Positions 36,141 through 44,805 of a stretch of 64,000 nucleotides of DNA are shown here, piece by piece. This DNA comes from an uncultured Bacteroidota bacterium (GTDB lineage: Bacteria; Bacteroidota; Bacteroidia; Flavobacteriales; Flavobacteriaceae), in assembly GCA_902509805.1 (NCBI GenBank), contig CABWZL010000002.1, forward strand, positions 1 to 64,000, given 5' to 3'. How positions within the stretch are numbered: the first letter of the stretch is position 1; each line of letters begins with the position of its first letter. The position numbers were made by a program, and so were the translations under genes. Under the pieces are notes generated by a model. That model worked only from the letters and a program-made list of their open reading frames with translations, made no database searches and was not told the origin of the DNA.

Positions 36141-37490
36141 ATGACCAGCTTATTTGACTCTGTTGAAAATTTTATAAATCTAATTATAGTTCCTTTGAAT
36201 TGGGTTATGCTATTCCTAATTATTGGAGGAGGAATTTATCTTACTGTTATTTCCCGAGCAAACCCCTTAATGAAAATTTCACGTGGATTTAATTTGCTTC
36301 TAAAAAAAGACAACTCTAGTATTGGTATCTCAAGATTTCAAGCACTCTCTGCTGTTTTGGCTGCTACAGTTGGATTAGGTAATATTTCCGGAGTTTCTAT
36401 TGCTATTCACCAAGGTGGTCCTGGAGTTCTAGTCTGGATGTGGGTTACTGCTCTCATCGGGGCTACAATAAAGTTTTTTTCCTGTTCTCTTGCTGTTAGC
36501 TTGAGGGATAAAGATACAGATGGTAATTATCTAGGGGGGCCAATGTATTATATGACTCTTGGTATTAAAAAATGGGGAAGACCATTAGCTATATGGTTTT
36601 CAGTTGCAGGATTAGTAGGTGTGCTTCCTGCTTTTACAGCTAATCAACTAACTCAGTCGTATATAGACGTGCTTGATCCAAATAGTTTTTTAAATATTGG
36701 TGATGGTAATTGGAAATTAGTAATTGGTGTAATTCTTACAATTCTAACTTCATTTGTAATATTTGGCGGCCTCAAATCAATAGTTAAAGTTACTTCTGGA
36801 TTAGTTCCTGTCATGGTTGTTCTTTATTTTCTTTTAGGGATGTTTATTTTAATATCTAACATAAGTGTCGTTCCTTCAACATTTGCTCTTATTTTTAGTG
36901 AGGCTTTTAATTTTAACACAATGGTTCAAGGTGGTTTCTGGGGACTTGTATTGATTGGTATTCGTAGGGCTGTTTTTTCAAGTGAAAGTGGAGTTGGTCT
37001 AGCTCCTATTTATCATGGACAATCAACTTCAAAAAAAGGGACTGATGAAGGGTTAGTTGGAATGTTAGGGCCAATTCTTGATACGATTTTAGTCTGCACC
37101 ATAACAGGGTTAATAATTATTATTTCTGGAGCTTATCTAGAAACTGATTTAAACGGAATTGTTTTATCTCTTGAGGCTTTTAGAAGATTATTTTTTGGAT
37201 TTGGTGATTATATTTTAATTATTATGATTTCTGTCTTTGGAATATCTACACTATTTACTTATTCTTATTATGGTGTTAAATGTTATGGTTTTTTAACAAC
37301 CCCTCAAAAGGGAAAGTATTATAATTATATATATATAGCAGCTATTATAATCTCTTCAATATTGACAGTAGAGATCGTAATTGGATTAATTGATATAGCT
37401 TTTGCACTTATGGCAATCCCCAATATGATAGCCATAATATACCTCTCTAAAATTGTCACAAAAGAGATGAAGACTAGATCTTGGATCTAA
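36141..37490 (+). CDS. Sodium:alanine/glycine symporter (AGCS family)
   Basis: A 449-aa membrane protein with about ten helices. Family motifs are FQALSAVLAATVGLGNISG (substrate/Na+ site), GGPGVLVWMWVTALIGA, and a GIRRAVFSSESGVGLAPIYH loop. It imports alanine, glycine or D-alanine with sodium. It is single, facing the M20 amidohydrolase with interlocked stops (CTAA). The location among D-amino-acid and peptide enzymes fits amino-acid scavenging. Confidence 0.88.
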   Translation: MTSLFDSVENFINLIIVPLNWVMLFLIIGGGIYLTVISRANPLMKISRGFNLLLKKDNSSIGISRFQALSAVLAATVGLGNISGVSIAIHQGGPGVLVWMWVTALIGATIKFFSCSLAVSLRDKDTDGNYLGGPMYYMTLGIKKWGRPLAIWFSVAGLVGVLPAFTANQLTQSYIDVLDPNSFLNIGDGNWKLVIGVILTILTSFVIFGGLKSIVKVTSGLVPVMVVLYFLLGMFILISNISVVPSTFALIFSEAFNFNTMVQGGFWGLVLIGIRRAVFSSESGVGLAPIYHGQSTSKKGTDEGLVGMLGPILDTILVCTITGLIIIISGAYLETDLNGIVLSLEAFRRLFFGFGDYILIIMISVFGISTLFTYSYYGVKCYGFLTTPQKGKYYNYIYIAAIIISSILTVEIVIGLIDIAFALMAIPNMIAIIYLSKIVTKEMKTRSWI

Positions 37491-38920
37491 TCTACATAGT
37501 CAATAGGAGGTGGTCCGGGATCTAGGAAAGGATCGTACTTATAGTCACCTATTCTTTCATCAAACTCTTTCTTTATTTGTTTTCTTAAATTTTCATCTTT
37601 AAATATATCAACCATTGTCATTCCTAGAGCTTTTGTAGCATGAAGCATTCCCTTGTGTCCAATTGACATCCCAGAACTTGCAACTACAGACCAAGAATGC
37701 CATGGCACACCTTTTGGAGCTGTTGTTGCTGCTAAACTTACAACCGGGACATTATAACTTACGTCTCCAACATCAGTAGATCCACCTCCAGGGCTTTCAA
37801 GTGTTTCTCTTAAAGGTCTAATTTTTCCATCGATTCCAATTTTAGGTTTTCCATTATTTTCTTGCATTTCTAGTGCAAACTTAATTTCTTGTTCAGAGTA
37901 TTGAATATCCCCCAAAGTTTCAAGGTTTTTTTGCATTACTGCTCCTCCAGTTCTATTGGGTAGTAGATCGTGAATTCCTGAAATTAATGATATCTTATGA
38001 TCAACATTAGCCATTATAGATGCTCCTCCAGCCATTTTTCTCACCTGCTCATAAACAGGAACCAGACCATCTCTTGTTATATCTCTAACTCTAACCCAGA
38101 TTCTAGAATAGTCTGGAACAACATTAACTACTTGTCCGGCATCTTGTATATGATAATGAATTCTAACACTTGGCTTAATATGTTCTCTGTATGAATTTAT
38201 TCCATGAGTGTATAGCTCTAATGCATCTGAAGCACTTCTAGCATTCCAAGGATCAACAGAGGCATGTGATGCCTGTCCTGTAAATTCAACCATAAAATCT
38301 ACTAACGCTAGAGATGGTTGAACATTAGCTTCAGTTTTATCAGCAGGGTGCCAGTCCATCACAACATCTACATTGTCAAACACACCCTCTCTAATCATCC
38401 AAAGTTTTCCAAAAAATTTTTCTTCAGCTGGAGTTCCAAAATATTTGACAGTCCCTTTTAGACTTCCTTTTTCAATTAATTCTTTAATAGCAACAGCAGC
38501 ACCTAAACTGGCTGTTCCAAATAGGTTGTGACCACATCCATGGCCTGCGCCTCCCTTTGTAAGTTCATTTTTATAAGGAACTGTTGTCTGAGATAGACCT
38601 GGTAAAGCATCAAATTCTCCAATAATTCCAATTACAGGACTTCCCTCTCCATAAGTAGCGGTAAATGCTGTTGGCATACCCGCTAGATCTGAATCAACAT
38701 CAAAGCCATTTTGTTTTGCATAATTAATTAAATACTCTGCAGATTTTTCTTCCCTAAATGCTACCTCGGCTGCATGCCAAATGTTATCACTCATTGTTAT
38801 AAGCTCATCTGATTTTTCCTCTATTGAATTAAGTAATTCTTTTTTTAATTTATTTACGCTCTGCGCATTGATACTTCCATATGAAAGTATTAATATTAGA
38901 ATTGGAAGAAAATTTTTCAT
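37487..38920 (-). CDS. Secreted M20 amidohydrolase (AbgB-like)
   Basis: A 477-aa metallopeptidase-like amidohydrolase with a signal peptide (cleaved near residue 19, after INA). Visible motifs are GEFDALPGLSQ, KGGAGHGCGHNLFG (metal-binding His/Asp region), PAEEKFFGK, and the dimerisation domain from about 205. It resembles the p-aminobenzoyl-glutamate hydrolase subunit AbgB and related dipeptidases. Action on N-acyl or peptide amides in the periplasm is likely; the substrate is not shown. Confidence 0.82.
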   Translation of the reverse strand: MKNFLPILILILSYGSINAQSVNKLKKELLNSIEEKSDELITMSDNIWHAAEVAFREEKSAEYLINYAKQNGFDVDSDLAGMPTAFTATYGEGSPVIGIIGEFDALPGLSQTTVPYKNELTKGGAGHGCGHNLFGTASLGAAVAIKELIEKGSLKGTVKYFGTPAEEKFFGKLWMIREGVFDNVDVVMDWHPADKTEANVQPSLALVDFMVEFTGQASHASVDPWNARSASDALELYTHGINSYREHIKPSVRIHYHIQDAGQVVNVVPDYSRIWVRVRDITRDGLVPVYEQVRKMAGGASIMANVDHKISLISGIHDLLPNRTGGAVMQKNLETLGDIQYSEQEIKFALEMQENNGKPKIGIDGKIRPLRETLESPGGGSTDVGDVSYNVPVVSLAATTAPKGVPWHSWSVVASSGMSIGHKGMLHATKALGMTMVDIFKDENLRKQIKKEFDERIGDYKYDPFLDPGPPPIDYVD

Positions 38921-38980
38921 TAGTTAATAATTTAAGATTTTATTAATAATGTAATTTACAAATAATATTTATTTTAGAAT

Positions 38981-39430
38981 ATGAGATTATTTAGGGATGT
39001 AAAGGGTAACAATGTTGATCCTGTTGATCATACACTATCTATATTAAAAGATTATCCTTACGCTAAAATTCATATTGGATCTGACTCTCAAAATGTTGGT
39101 AAAAAAACAAACTACACAAGTGTTATAGCTTACAGGCTTGGGACAAGGGGTGTTCACTATATTTTAAGTAAGTCTTCTTGTGAGGTGATTAATGATATAT
39201 GGAAGAGGCTATGGTTAGAGGCTGAATATAGTATTCAGGTTGCAGAATGGTTAACAAAACAAGTAAGTGTTCAAGTAGAGATTGACATGGATTATAATTC
39301 TGATGAAAATCATAGGTCACATAAATTAATCTCTGCAACTAAAGGTTGGGCTAATTCATTAGGCTATAAAGTAAACGTCAAGCCAAATAACCAAATAGCA
39401 ACACGAGCTGCTGATCATCATTGCAAATAA
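38981..39430 (+). CDS. YkuK-like RNase H-fold protein (DUF458)
   Basis: A 149-aa protein with the DUF458/YkuK pattern: IHIGSDSQNVGKKTNYTSVI (31-50) with the first RNase H-type Asp, and DMDYN and a C-terminal ATRAADHHCK. The fold suggests an RNase H-like nuclease, but its function is not established. It has a short separate spacer on the left and abuts the DgcN-like gene with no bases between stops. Confidence 0.78.
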   Translation: MRLFRDVKGNNVDPVDHTLSILKDYPYAKIHIGSDSQNVGKKTNYTSVIAYRLGTRGVHYILSKSSCEVINDIWKRLWLEAEYSIQVAEWLTKQVSVQVEIDMDYNSDENHRSHKLISATKGWANSLGYKVNVKPNNQIATRAADHHCK

Positions 39431-40462
39431 CTATAATAATTGGCTGAAAATTCGATCTCCTCCAAATCTAATAACATCTGTTGATGGAACACCTGTCTCC
39501 TTCTCAATAATTTCAATATAATTTTTGGCATCTTCATCAGACATTAAAGTTGTATTTAATGCTACTCCAACTACTTTTGCTTTCGGGTAAGTTCCTAATA
39601 CTGAAGCCAAATTTTCATTTAAATCTATAAATTTTTTTAAATCTGGAATCTTAATATTTTCCAATGATCTTAAGGAATTGTTTCCTGCAATATGACATAA
39701 AATCATATGAGTTGGACACGTTCCTCTCATCAAAGGAAGAGTTGCAGTACTTCCTGGATGTAATATTGAGCCTTGTCCTTCAACAATTATAACGTCTTTA
39801 TCTTTTTGTTCAATAACTGCTGTTTCTACAGCTCCACAAGCATGGTCAATTTTATATGCATCCAATGGTATTCCATTGCCAGTAACAGTAATTCCAACCT
39901 GTCCTGTTGCAACAAAACCAGCATTTATTTTTTTCTCTCTTAGGTAAGAGTATAATTCTAGGCCAACAGTCATTTTACCGGCGGCCATGTCGGTGCCGAT
40001 CATTAACACCCTCTTATTTATTAAATCAGCTGCTTTTGCTGATCCAATTTTTGGAATTACTTTTGGTACTCTTGTGTCCCAAATCCATTGATTATTATCA
40101 ATCAAGTATTTAGAAAACTCAGGGTGTATTTGATCATGAAGTCCATTAATAATTGACATGCCTTTCTCAATGGCTTCTTTAATGACTGGGTCCCATGATT
40201 TTGGTCTAATTCCTCCTGATGTTAACACTCCCAAAAGAAGAACATTCGCCCCCATTGATTTTGCTTTATCTATGCTTTCTATTATTGGAATGTTTTTTTT
40301 TATAATTGAAACCTCTGAAAGTTTTTTTCCTGCAAAAACAGAGTCTACAACACATACAATTTCATTATTAAGATACCTAAGAGCACTTATCCCCATCTTG
40401 CCATAATCATCATCAAGGTTAGACTCCATCCAGACCGCGATCTTATCAGTTGTCTTTAGCAT
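39431..40462 (-). CDS. dgcN: DgcN-like D-glutamate N-acetyltransferase (DUF1611)
   Basis: A 343-aa DUF1611 protein counted from ATG at 40462; an ATG at 40489 would overlap the upstream gene more deeply. The P-loop-like GTDMAAGKMTVGLEL and the blocks ATGQVGITVTGNGIPLDAYK, VIIVEGQGSILHPGS and THMILCHIAG are typical. Family members with a partner racemase are known as DgcN, acetylating D-glutamate so that DgcA can racemise it. The partner lies directly upstream (17-nt overlap), which strongly supports this. Its stop abuts the YkuK-like gene. Confidence 0.8.
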   Translation of the reverse strand: MLKTTDKIAVWMESNLDDDYGKMGISALRYLNNEIVCVVDSVFAGKKLSEVSIIKKNIPIIESIDKAKSMGANVLLLGVLTSGGIRPKSWDPVIKEAIEKGMSIINGLHDQIHPEFSKYLIDNNQWIWDTRVPKVIPKIGSAKAADLINKRVLMIGTDMAAGKMTVGLELYSYLREKKINAGFVATGQVGITVTGNGIPLDAYKIDHACGAVETAVIEQKDKDVIIVEGQGSILHPGSTATLPLMRGTCPTHMILCHIAGNNSLRSLENIKIPDLKKFIDLNENLASVLGTYPKAKVVGVALNTTLMSDEDAKNYIEIIEKETGVPSTDVIRFGGDRIFSQLL

Positions 40463-41504
40463 AATTTTCAGTTTTAAGTTTTGCTCCATGTCCTGGCAAA
40501 GAACTATTCATGGTTACTCCATCTACCATAGATGTTCCTTCACTTGGGTCAGGATCTAAATTGTAGTGAGAATCTAGATCTACATAATCTATAATACCTG
40601 ATATTGATGCTCCAGCTGAAATACTAACTGAAGACTCACTCATACACCCAATCATGGTTTTTAATCCATGTGATTTAGCAACATTTAAAATTCTTAATGC
40701 TTCTGTTATTCCTCCGCATTTCATAAGCTTTAGATTTACTCCATCTACATATTGGAAATTGTTTGCAACGTCTTCCGCAAACCTGCAAGATTCATCAATA
40801 AATATTGGAAGTGGTCTTCCTTCAAATAAGAATTTCAATTTATCTTCCTCACCTTCAACTAATGGTTGTTCAATATATTCTGCTCTTCTTTCTGATAACC
40901 ATTTCATCATTAATTTGGCTTCATCCACTGACCATCCGCCATTTGCATCTACTCTAATTGCAACATTTGATTTTTTTGTTGATTCTATAACCTGAGAATA
41001 AATTAGCTTATCATGTTCAATGCCATCAGGAGAACCAAGCTTAACTTTTAATGCTCTAACATCTGGATTGCATAAAATCATTTCCACTCTTTCTTTAACC
41101 ACTTCTGGTGGATTAATTCCAACTGTTATTGAAGTGGGAACTTTTGGTGCTGGAAGGCCTAATAAATCTTTTAATTGAAGTCTTGCTTTTTTGGCATTAA
41201 GATCCCATAAAGCCATGTCTATTCCTGCTTGAGCACAAGCTGGTATTTTTAATTCTTTACTTCTTTGATAAACTTCATAAATTGATAAATTCTCTATGCC
41301 TGTTTCAACTAATCTTGTCAAATGTGATTGAACCTCACTAGCAGATTTAGCTCCTTCTGTTTTTCCTGGTGCAGATTCTCCCCATGCAGTTATTCCATCT
41401 TTAATTATTTCTACAAAAAGATTTTGGGATTTATCATGAACACCGCGACTAATTTGGAGTGGGTACTTTTTTTTGAGATTTACTGTGTGAAAATTAATTT
41501 GCAT
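40446..41504 (-). CDS. dgcA: Enolase-superfamily racemase/epimerase, DgcA or dipeptide epimerase
   Basis: A 352-aa enolase-superfamily enzyme. The acid/base lysines are in LKVKLG (K153, K155) and VNLKLMKCGG (259-262). Metal ligands are D186 (RVDANGG), E212 (YIEQP) and D237 (FIDESC). This set fits both L-Ala-D/L-Glu epimerases and N-acetyl-D-glutamate racemase DgcA. Pairing with a DUF1611 gene favours DgcA. Either way the enzyme handles D-glutamate, a peptidoglycan component. It is the first gene of the pair. Confidence 0.82.
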   Translation of the reverse strand: MQINFHTVNLKKKYPLQISRGVHDKSQNLFVEIIKDGITAWGESAPGKTEGAKSASEVQSHLTRLVETGIENLSIYEVYQRSKELKIPACAQAGIDMALWDLNAKKARLQLKDLLGLPAPKVPTSITVGINPPEVVKERVEMILCNPDVRALKVKLGSPDGIEHDKLIYSQVIESTKKSNVAIRVDANGGWSVDEAKLMMKWLSERRAEYIEQPLVEGEEDKLKFLFEGRPLPIFIDESCRFAEDVANNFQYVDGVNLKLMKCGGITEALRILNVAKSHGLKTMIGCMSESSVSISAGASISGIIDYVDLDSHYNLDPDPSEGTSMVDGVTMNSSLPGHGAKLKTENYAKDN

Positions 41505-41539
41505 ATCACTTAGTATTAAAAAAAACTAAGATAATAATA

Positions 41540-41908
41540 TTATTGGCTTTTTTTCAAGAAACTGTCTAGGGCTTCTCTTTTATATATTGGAGTTCTATTT
41601 CTTCTTGTTATCCAGGTTAGTAAACCTTTTTCATGATATCTAGTTAGAGTGCTTTCGCTTAACCCAAGATATTCTGCAGCTTGTTTTCTTGGGAGGTAAT
41701 GAATGTGATCTGGAAGATTTGAGCAGTCGTATTGAGAAGATGTGAGTTCTAAAAAGCTTCTTTCAATTTGAATATCAACCTTTTTGACTCTTCTGCCATC
41801 AAAATATACAGATCTCACTCCATCTGGAAAATAAATTTGGTTTATATCAGTCCACTTTTTGTTCATTAACTTTTTAAGATAGTCTATAAAGGTAGAAAAA
41901 AAATTCAA
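41540..41908 (-). CDS. Helix-turn-helix protein (excisionase/MerR-like DNA-binding domain)
   Basis: A 122-aa protein. The C-terminal 60 residues form a helix-turn-helix of the excisionase/MerR type: LPRKQAAEYLGLSESTLTRY, then HEKGLLTWITRRNRTPIYKREALDSFLK. The N-terminal half has no recognised domain; an ATG at codon 15 is an alternative start. It is divergent from the tandem plug-like genes with a 35-nt spacer holding the palindrome TAGATATCTA (41917-41926). It may regulate them or itself. No integrase or phage gene is nearby, so a true excisionase role is unlikely. Confidence 0.72.
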   Translation of the reverse strand: MNFFSTFIDYLKKLMNKKWTDINQIYFPDGVRSVYFDGRRVKKVDIQIERSFLELTSSQYDCSNLPDHIHYLPRKQAAEYLGLSESTLTRYHEKGLLTWITRRNRTPIYKREALDSFLKKSQ

Positions 41909-41943
41909 TATCTTTGTAGATATCTATATACTAATATTTTAGG

Positions 41944-42468
41944 ATGAAAAAACTTCTTGTTTTTAGTTTACTTTTTTTTGGGATGAGCATTCTGCAATCT
42001 CAATCTAACAGTAATTATCAATCAACAAATTATGGAACAAGAAATTATAATTCTAGCCTTAATTCCTTTAAATATGGAATAATTGGAGCCAATCAAGATG
42101 CAACTGGGTCTCCTACTGGTCTTGTTGCCGCAATTATTAGAAGAGTGCCAAGTGCAAAAAAGATTACTGATAGATTTGGTAATGAAAACTTGTCACTAAG
42201 AGGGAGAAACTCTGTTGTTGCTGCTGGAGACGAGGTTCTTTGGGATATTGATGGTGTAACATTTCAGACACCACCCATGCTAAGTATTAATGAGGTTTTA
42301 TATGTTGAAATTATAAAAGGTCTCGCTGCTGGAAATAAATATGGCTCTGATGGAGCTGGTGGAGTTGTAATTGTTAAGACTTCAGTTAGTGCGTCAAAAC
42401 AAGAACTAATAAATTCTCCAAAAAATCTATGGAGATCAGTAACTGAAAAAAGAATTAACAAGAACTAA
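41944..42468 (+). CDS. Stand-alone TonB-receptor plug-like protein 1
   Basis: A 174-aa protein with a signal peptide (cleaved after about residue 20, SILQS). The body is a single TonB-plug-like domain: KKITDRFGNENLSLRGRNSV, then VLWDIDGVTFQTPPML, VEIIKGLAAGNKYGSDGAGG and VVIVKTS. These match the RG..., DG..., and GxxAxxYGxxxxxGVIxI steps of receptor plugs. The frame ends soon after, so no barrel is attached. It is followed by a paralogue 37 nt later. Confidence 0.75.
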   Translation: MKKLLVFSLLFFGMSILQSQSNSNYQSTNYGTRNYNSSLNSFKYGIIGANQDATGSPTGLVAAIIRRVPSAKKITDRFGNENLSLRGRNSVVAAGDEVLWDIDGVTFQTPPMLSINEVLYVEIIKGLAAGNKYGSDGAGGVVIVKTSVSASKQELINSPKNLWRSVTEKRINKN

Positions 42469-42505
42469 TAATTCTAATTAAACTTTTTAATACTTTTGGT
42501 GTCCA

Positions 42506-42991
42506 ATGAATATGAAAAACGCCTACATCTTATCGCTAATTTTTATTACTACATTTTCTTTTTCACAAGAAGACAAAATTGAAACTGCACAACAAAATGC
42601 AGTTTCGTCAATGTCGTTAGTTGATGCGCTTGCATCAAGAATTCCTGGAGCAAGAAAAATTACTGATAGACGTGGTAATAAAAATATTGCTATTAGAGGA
42701 AGGCAGTCTTTTAAAACAGCTGGAAATCAAGTTCTTTGGGAGATTGATGGTGTTCTGTATAGCAACCCTCCTACGTTAAATGCCAGTCAGGTAAAGTATG
42801 TTGAAGTTCTTAGCGGTCTTGCTGCTACAAACAAATATGGAAGTGAAGGTGGAGCAGGAGTTATAGTTGTAATGACAAATGTAAGTGCTGAAAAATTCAA
42901 CAGTCGAAAAAATATTTGGAACAGATCTAAAAAGGTTACTTCTAAAAAACCTAAGAAGAAAAAGTCTAAGAAGAAGAAAAAGAAGTCCTAA
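42506..42991 (+). CDS. Stand-alone TonB-receptor plug-like protein 2
   Basis: A 161-aa signal-bearing paralogue of the preceding protein. Shared blocks are ARKITDRRGNKNIAIRGRQS, VLWEIDGVLYSNPPTLNASQ and GLAATNKYGSEGGAGVIVV. It ends in a very basic tail of repeated KKKSKKKKKK, absent from copy 1, which could bind LPS, nucleic acid or the envelope. A tail this basic can come from poly-A/G slippage, but the frame is intact. No barrel gene follows. Function unknown. Confidence 0.72.
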   Translation: MNMKNAYILSLIFITTFSFSQEDKIETAQQNAVSSMSLVDALASRIPGARKITDRRGNKNIAIRGRQSFKTAGNQVLWEIDGVLYSNPPTLNASQVKYVEVLSGLAATNKYGSEGGAGVIVVMTNVSAEKFNSRKNIWNRSKKVTSKKPKKKKSKKKKKKS

Positions 42992-43100
42992 TTCTTTTTA
43001 GTGTTGTTATCCAAAGCGAAAATCCTTACAACACCTTAAGCAATCAAAAAACTAATAAGATCTTACTAAGAGCATTATCAATTTTTGTAAATTTAAAAAA

Positions 43101-43601
43101 ATGTCAAAGTTGAAAAAAAGTGCTGTTTACATGTTGTGTTATTTTTTATTGTTGGGTTGTAACTCAGGAATTACTAATAGTAAAGAAGTTTCAGATTTAG
43201 AATCTTTACAACTTAAAACTTCATTTGTAGATTTATATGAAAATAATTTAGATTTCTCAGTTTTCAAAAACGAAAAAGTTATAATTAGTTACTGGGCAAC
43301 TTGGTGCAGACCTTGCATTGAAGAAATGCCCAGCCTTAAAAGAGCTGAAGAAATATTAGAGGATTACGGGTATACTTTTTTGTTAGTTTCTGATGAAACA
43401 ATTTCTAAAATCTCTAAGTTTAAAAACGAAAGGAATTTTGACTTCAATTTTTTGAAATCTAATAAATCTGTTGAAACTCTTGGAGTTTATTTTATGCCTA
43501 CAACATATATTTTTGATGAAACTGGAAAAATAATTGAAACTATTCTTGGAGCAATTGAATGGGATTCTGAAGAAATGATAAATAAATTAAAGACACTTTA
43601 A
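43101..43601 (+). CDS. TlpA-like thioredoxin lipoprotein
   Basis: A 166-aa lipoprotein (LLLGC, Cys20) with a thioredoxin fold. The redox site is ATWCRPC (C69, C72), preceded by IISYW, and a cis-Pro region MPTTYIFDETG follows. It is a periplasm-facing TlpA/ResA-type disulfide reductase. It is one base from the CxCC propeller gene, whose clustered cysteines could be its substrate (inference). The 109-nt spacer upstream contains GTGTTGT/ACAACAC inverted arms (about 43002-43034). Confidence 0.82.
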   Translation: MSKLKKSAVYMLCYFLLLGCNSGITNSKEVSDLESLQLKTSFVDLYENNLDFSVFKNEKVIISYWATWCRPCIEEMPSLKRAEEILEDYGYTFLLVSDETISKISKFKNERNFDFNFLKSNKSVETLGVYFMPTTYIFDETGKIIETILGAIEWDSEEMINKLKTL

Positions 43602-43602
43602 C

Positions 43603-44802
43603 ATGAAAAAGTTTGCTGTAATTTTGTCGTTATTAATTCTTTTTTCTTGTACATCCAAAGATGTTTTAATAGAAGATATCTCTTTTTTATATGATAATAG
43701 TAATGCACAGCCTAGTTTAGTCTCAAGTAATGGGTCATTGTCCTTGACTTGGATTTCTTCTGACAATGATATGAATGCTAGTTTAAATTTCAGACAATTC
43801 AAAAACGGAAAATGGACTAATCCCCAAACATTAGCAATTGGTTCTAACTGGTTTATTAATTGGGCTGATTTTCCAACTCATGCAATAAGTGGGGACCGAG
43901 TACTAACAAGCTATCTAAAAAAATCTGCTTCTGGGACATATACTTATGATGTTTTTTTAAATCTACAAAAATTATCAGGAGAGAAAATAAAAGAAGATTT
44001 TATATTAAATACTGATGGCTTTAAAGCAGAACATGGTTTTGTGAGTATAATTGCTAACGTTAACGAAGGGTTTTTTATTACTTGGTTAGACGGAAGAAAT
44101 ACAGTAGAAAAAGGATTGGACGGAAATCATAAACCAATGACCCTTCGATTTGCAGAAATTACAAATGCTGGAGATATTGTAAATGAGATTGAACTAGATT
44201 CTTCTGTTTGTGATTGTTGTCAGACATCAATAACGCATACTGACAAAGGGCCTTTAGTTGTTTATAGAGATAGAAGCGATAAAGAAGTTCGAGATATATA
44301 TATAACACGAAATATAGATGATAGATGGGAAGCTCCAGTTCCAATTTATAATGATGGATGGGAAATATATGGATGTCCAGTTAATGGTCCTAAAGTTGTC
44401 TCTAATTCAAATAATCTTGCTGTAAGCTGGTTTACTGTTGCTGATGGAAAACCATCGGTTAATCTGTCATTTTCAGAATCTTATGGATCATCTTTCGGTA
44501 ATCCAATAAAAATTAATGACTATACTGCTATAGGTAGAGTAGATGTTGCTTTCTTTAACGACAAGGAGGTCCTAGTTAGTTATATGGAGGTTGATGATAT
44601 TGGGACGTATTTAAGATTAAAAAAAGTTTCAATAGATGGTAAAATTTCAGAGCCAATTACAATTTCTAAAATTGATAGTGGGCGAAATACAGGAGTGCCA
44701 CAATTAGAGATACTCGGCAATGAGATATTTATTGTTTGGACTGTTTTTGATAATGAAAATAATCAACTAAAGACAGTAAAATTAAGTTCTAAAGATATTT
44801 AA
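43603..44802 (+). CDS. CxCC-motif beta-propeller lipoprotein (sialidase-like fold)
   Basis: A 399-aa lipoprotein (LFSC, Cys16) with repeated bladed beta units typical of the sialidase/neuraminidase-like superfamily. The strictest segment is SSVCDCCQTSITHTDKGPLV (C203, C205, C206), followed by VYRDRSDKEVRDIYITR and C258 in YGCPVNGP. Asp-box-like loops are weak and the catalytic residues of sialidases are not evident. The cysteines suggest metal binding or disulfides. It lies between TlpA and another propeller-like lipoprotein in one unit. Confidence 0.75.
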   Translation: MKKFAVILSLLILFSCTSKDVLIEDISFLYDNSNAQPSLVSSNGSLSLTWISSDNDMNASLNFRQFKNGKWTNPQTLAIGSNWFINWADFPTHAISGDRVLTSYLKKSASGTYTYDVFLNLQKLSGEKIKEDFILNTDGFKAEHGFVSIIANVNEGFFITWLDGRNTVEKGLDGNHKPMTLRFAEITNAGDIVNEIELDSSVCDCCQTSITHTDKGPLVVYRDRSDKEVRDIYITRNIDDRWEAPVPIYNDGWEIYGCPVNGPKVVSNSNNLAVSWFTVADGKPSVNLSFSESYGSSFGNPIKINDYTAIGRVDVAFFNDKEVLVSYMEVDDIGTYLRLKKVSIDGKISEPITISKIDSGRNTGVPQLEILGNEIFIVWTVFDNENNQLKTVKLSSKDI

Positions 44803-44805
44803 ATT

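Noticed and set aside
41540..41908. Phage excisionase
   Set aside because: The HTH type matches, but there is no integrase, attachment-site repeat or other mobile gene nearby.
43603..44802. True exo-sialidase
   Set aside because: The propeller fold is similar, but the arginine triad and clear Asp boxes of sialidases were not found.
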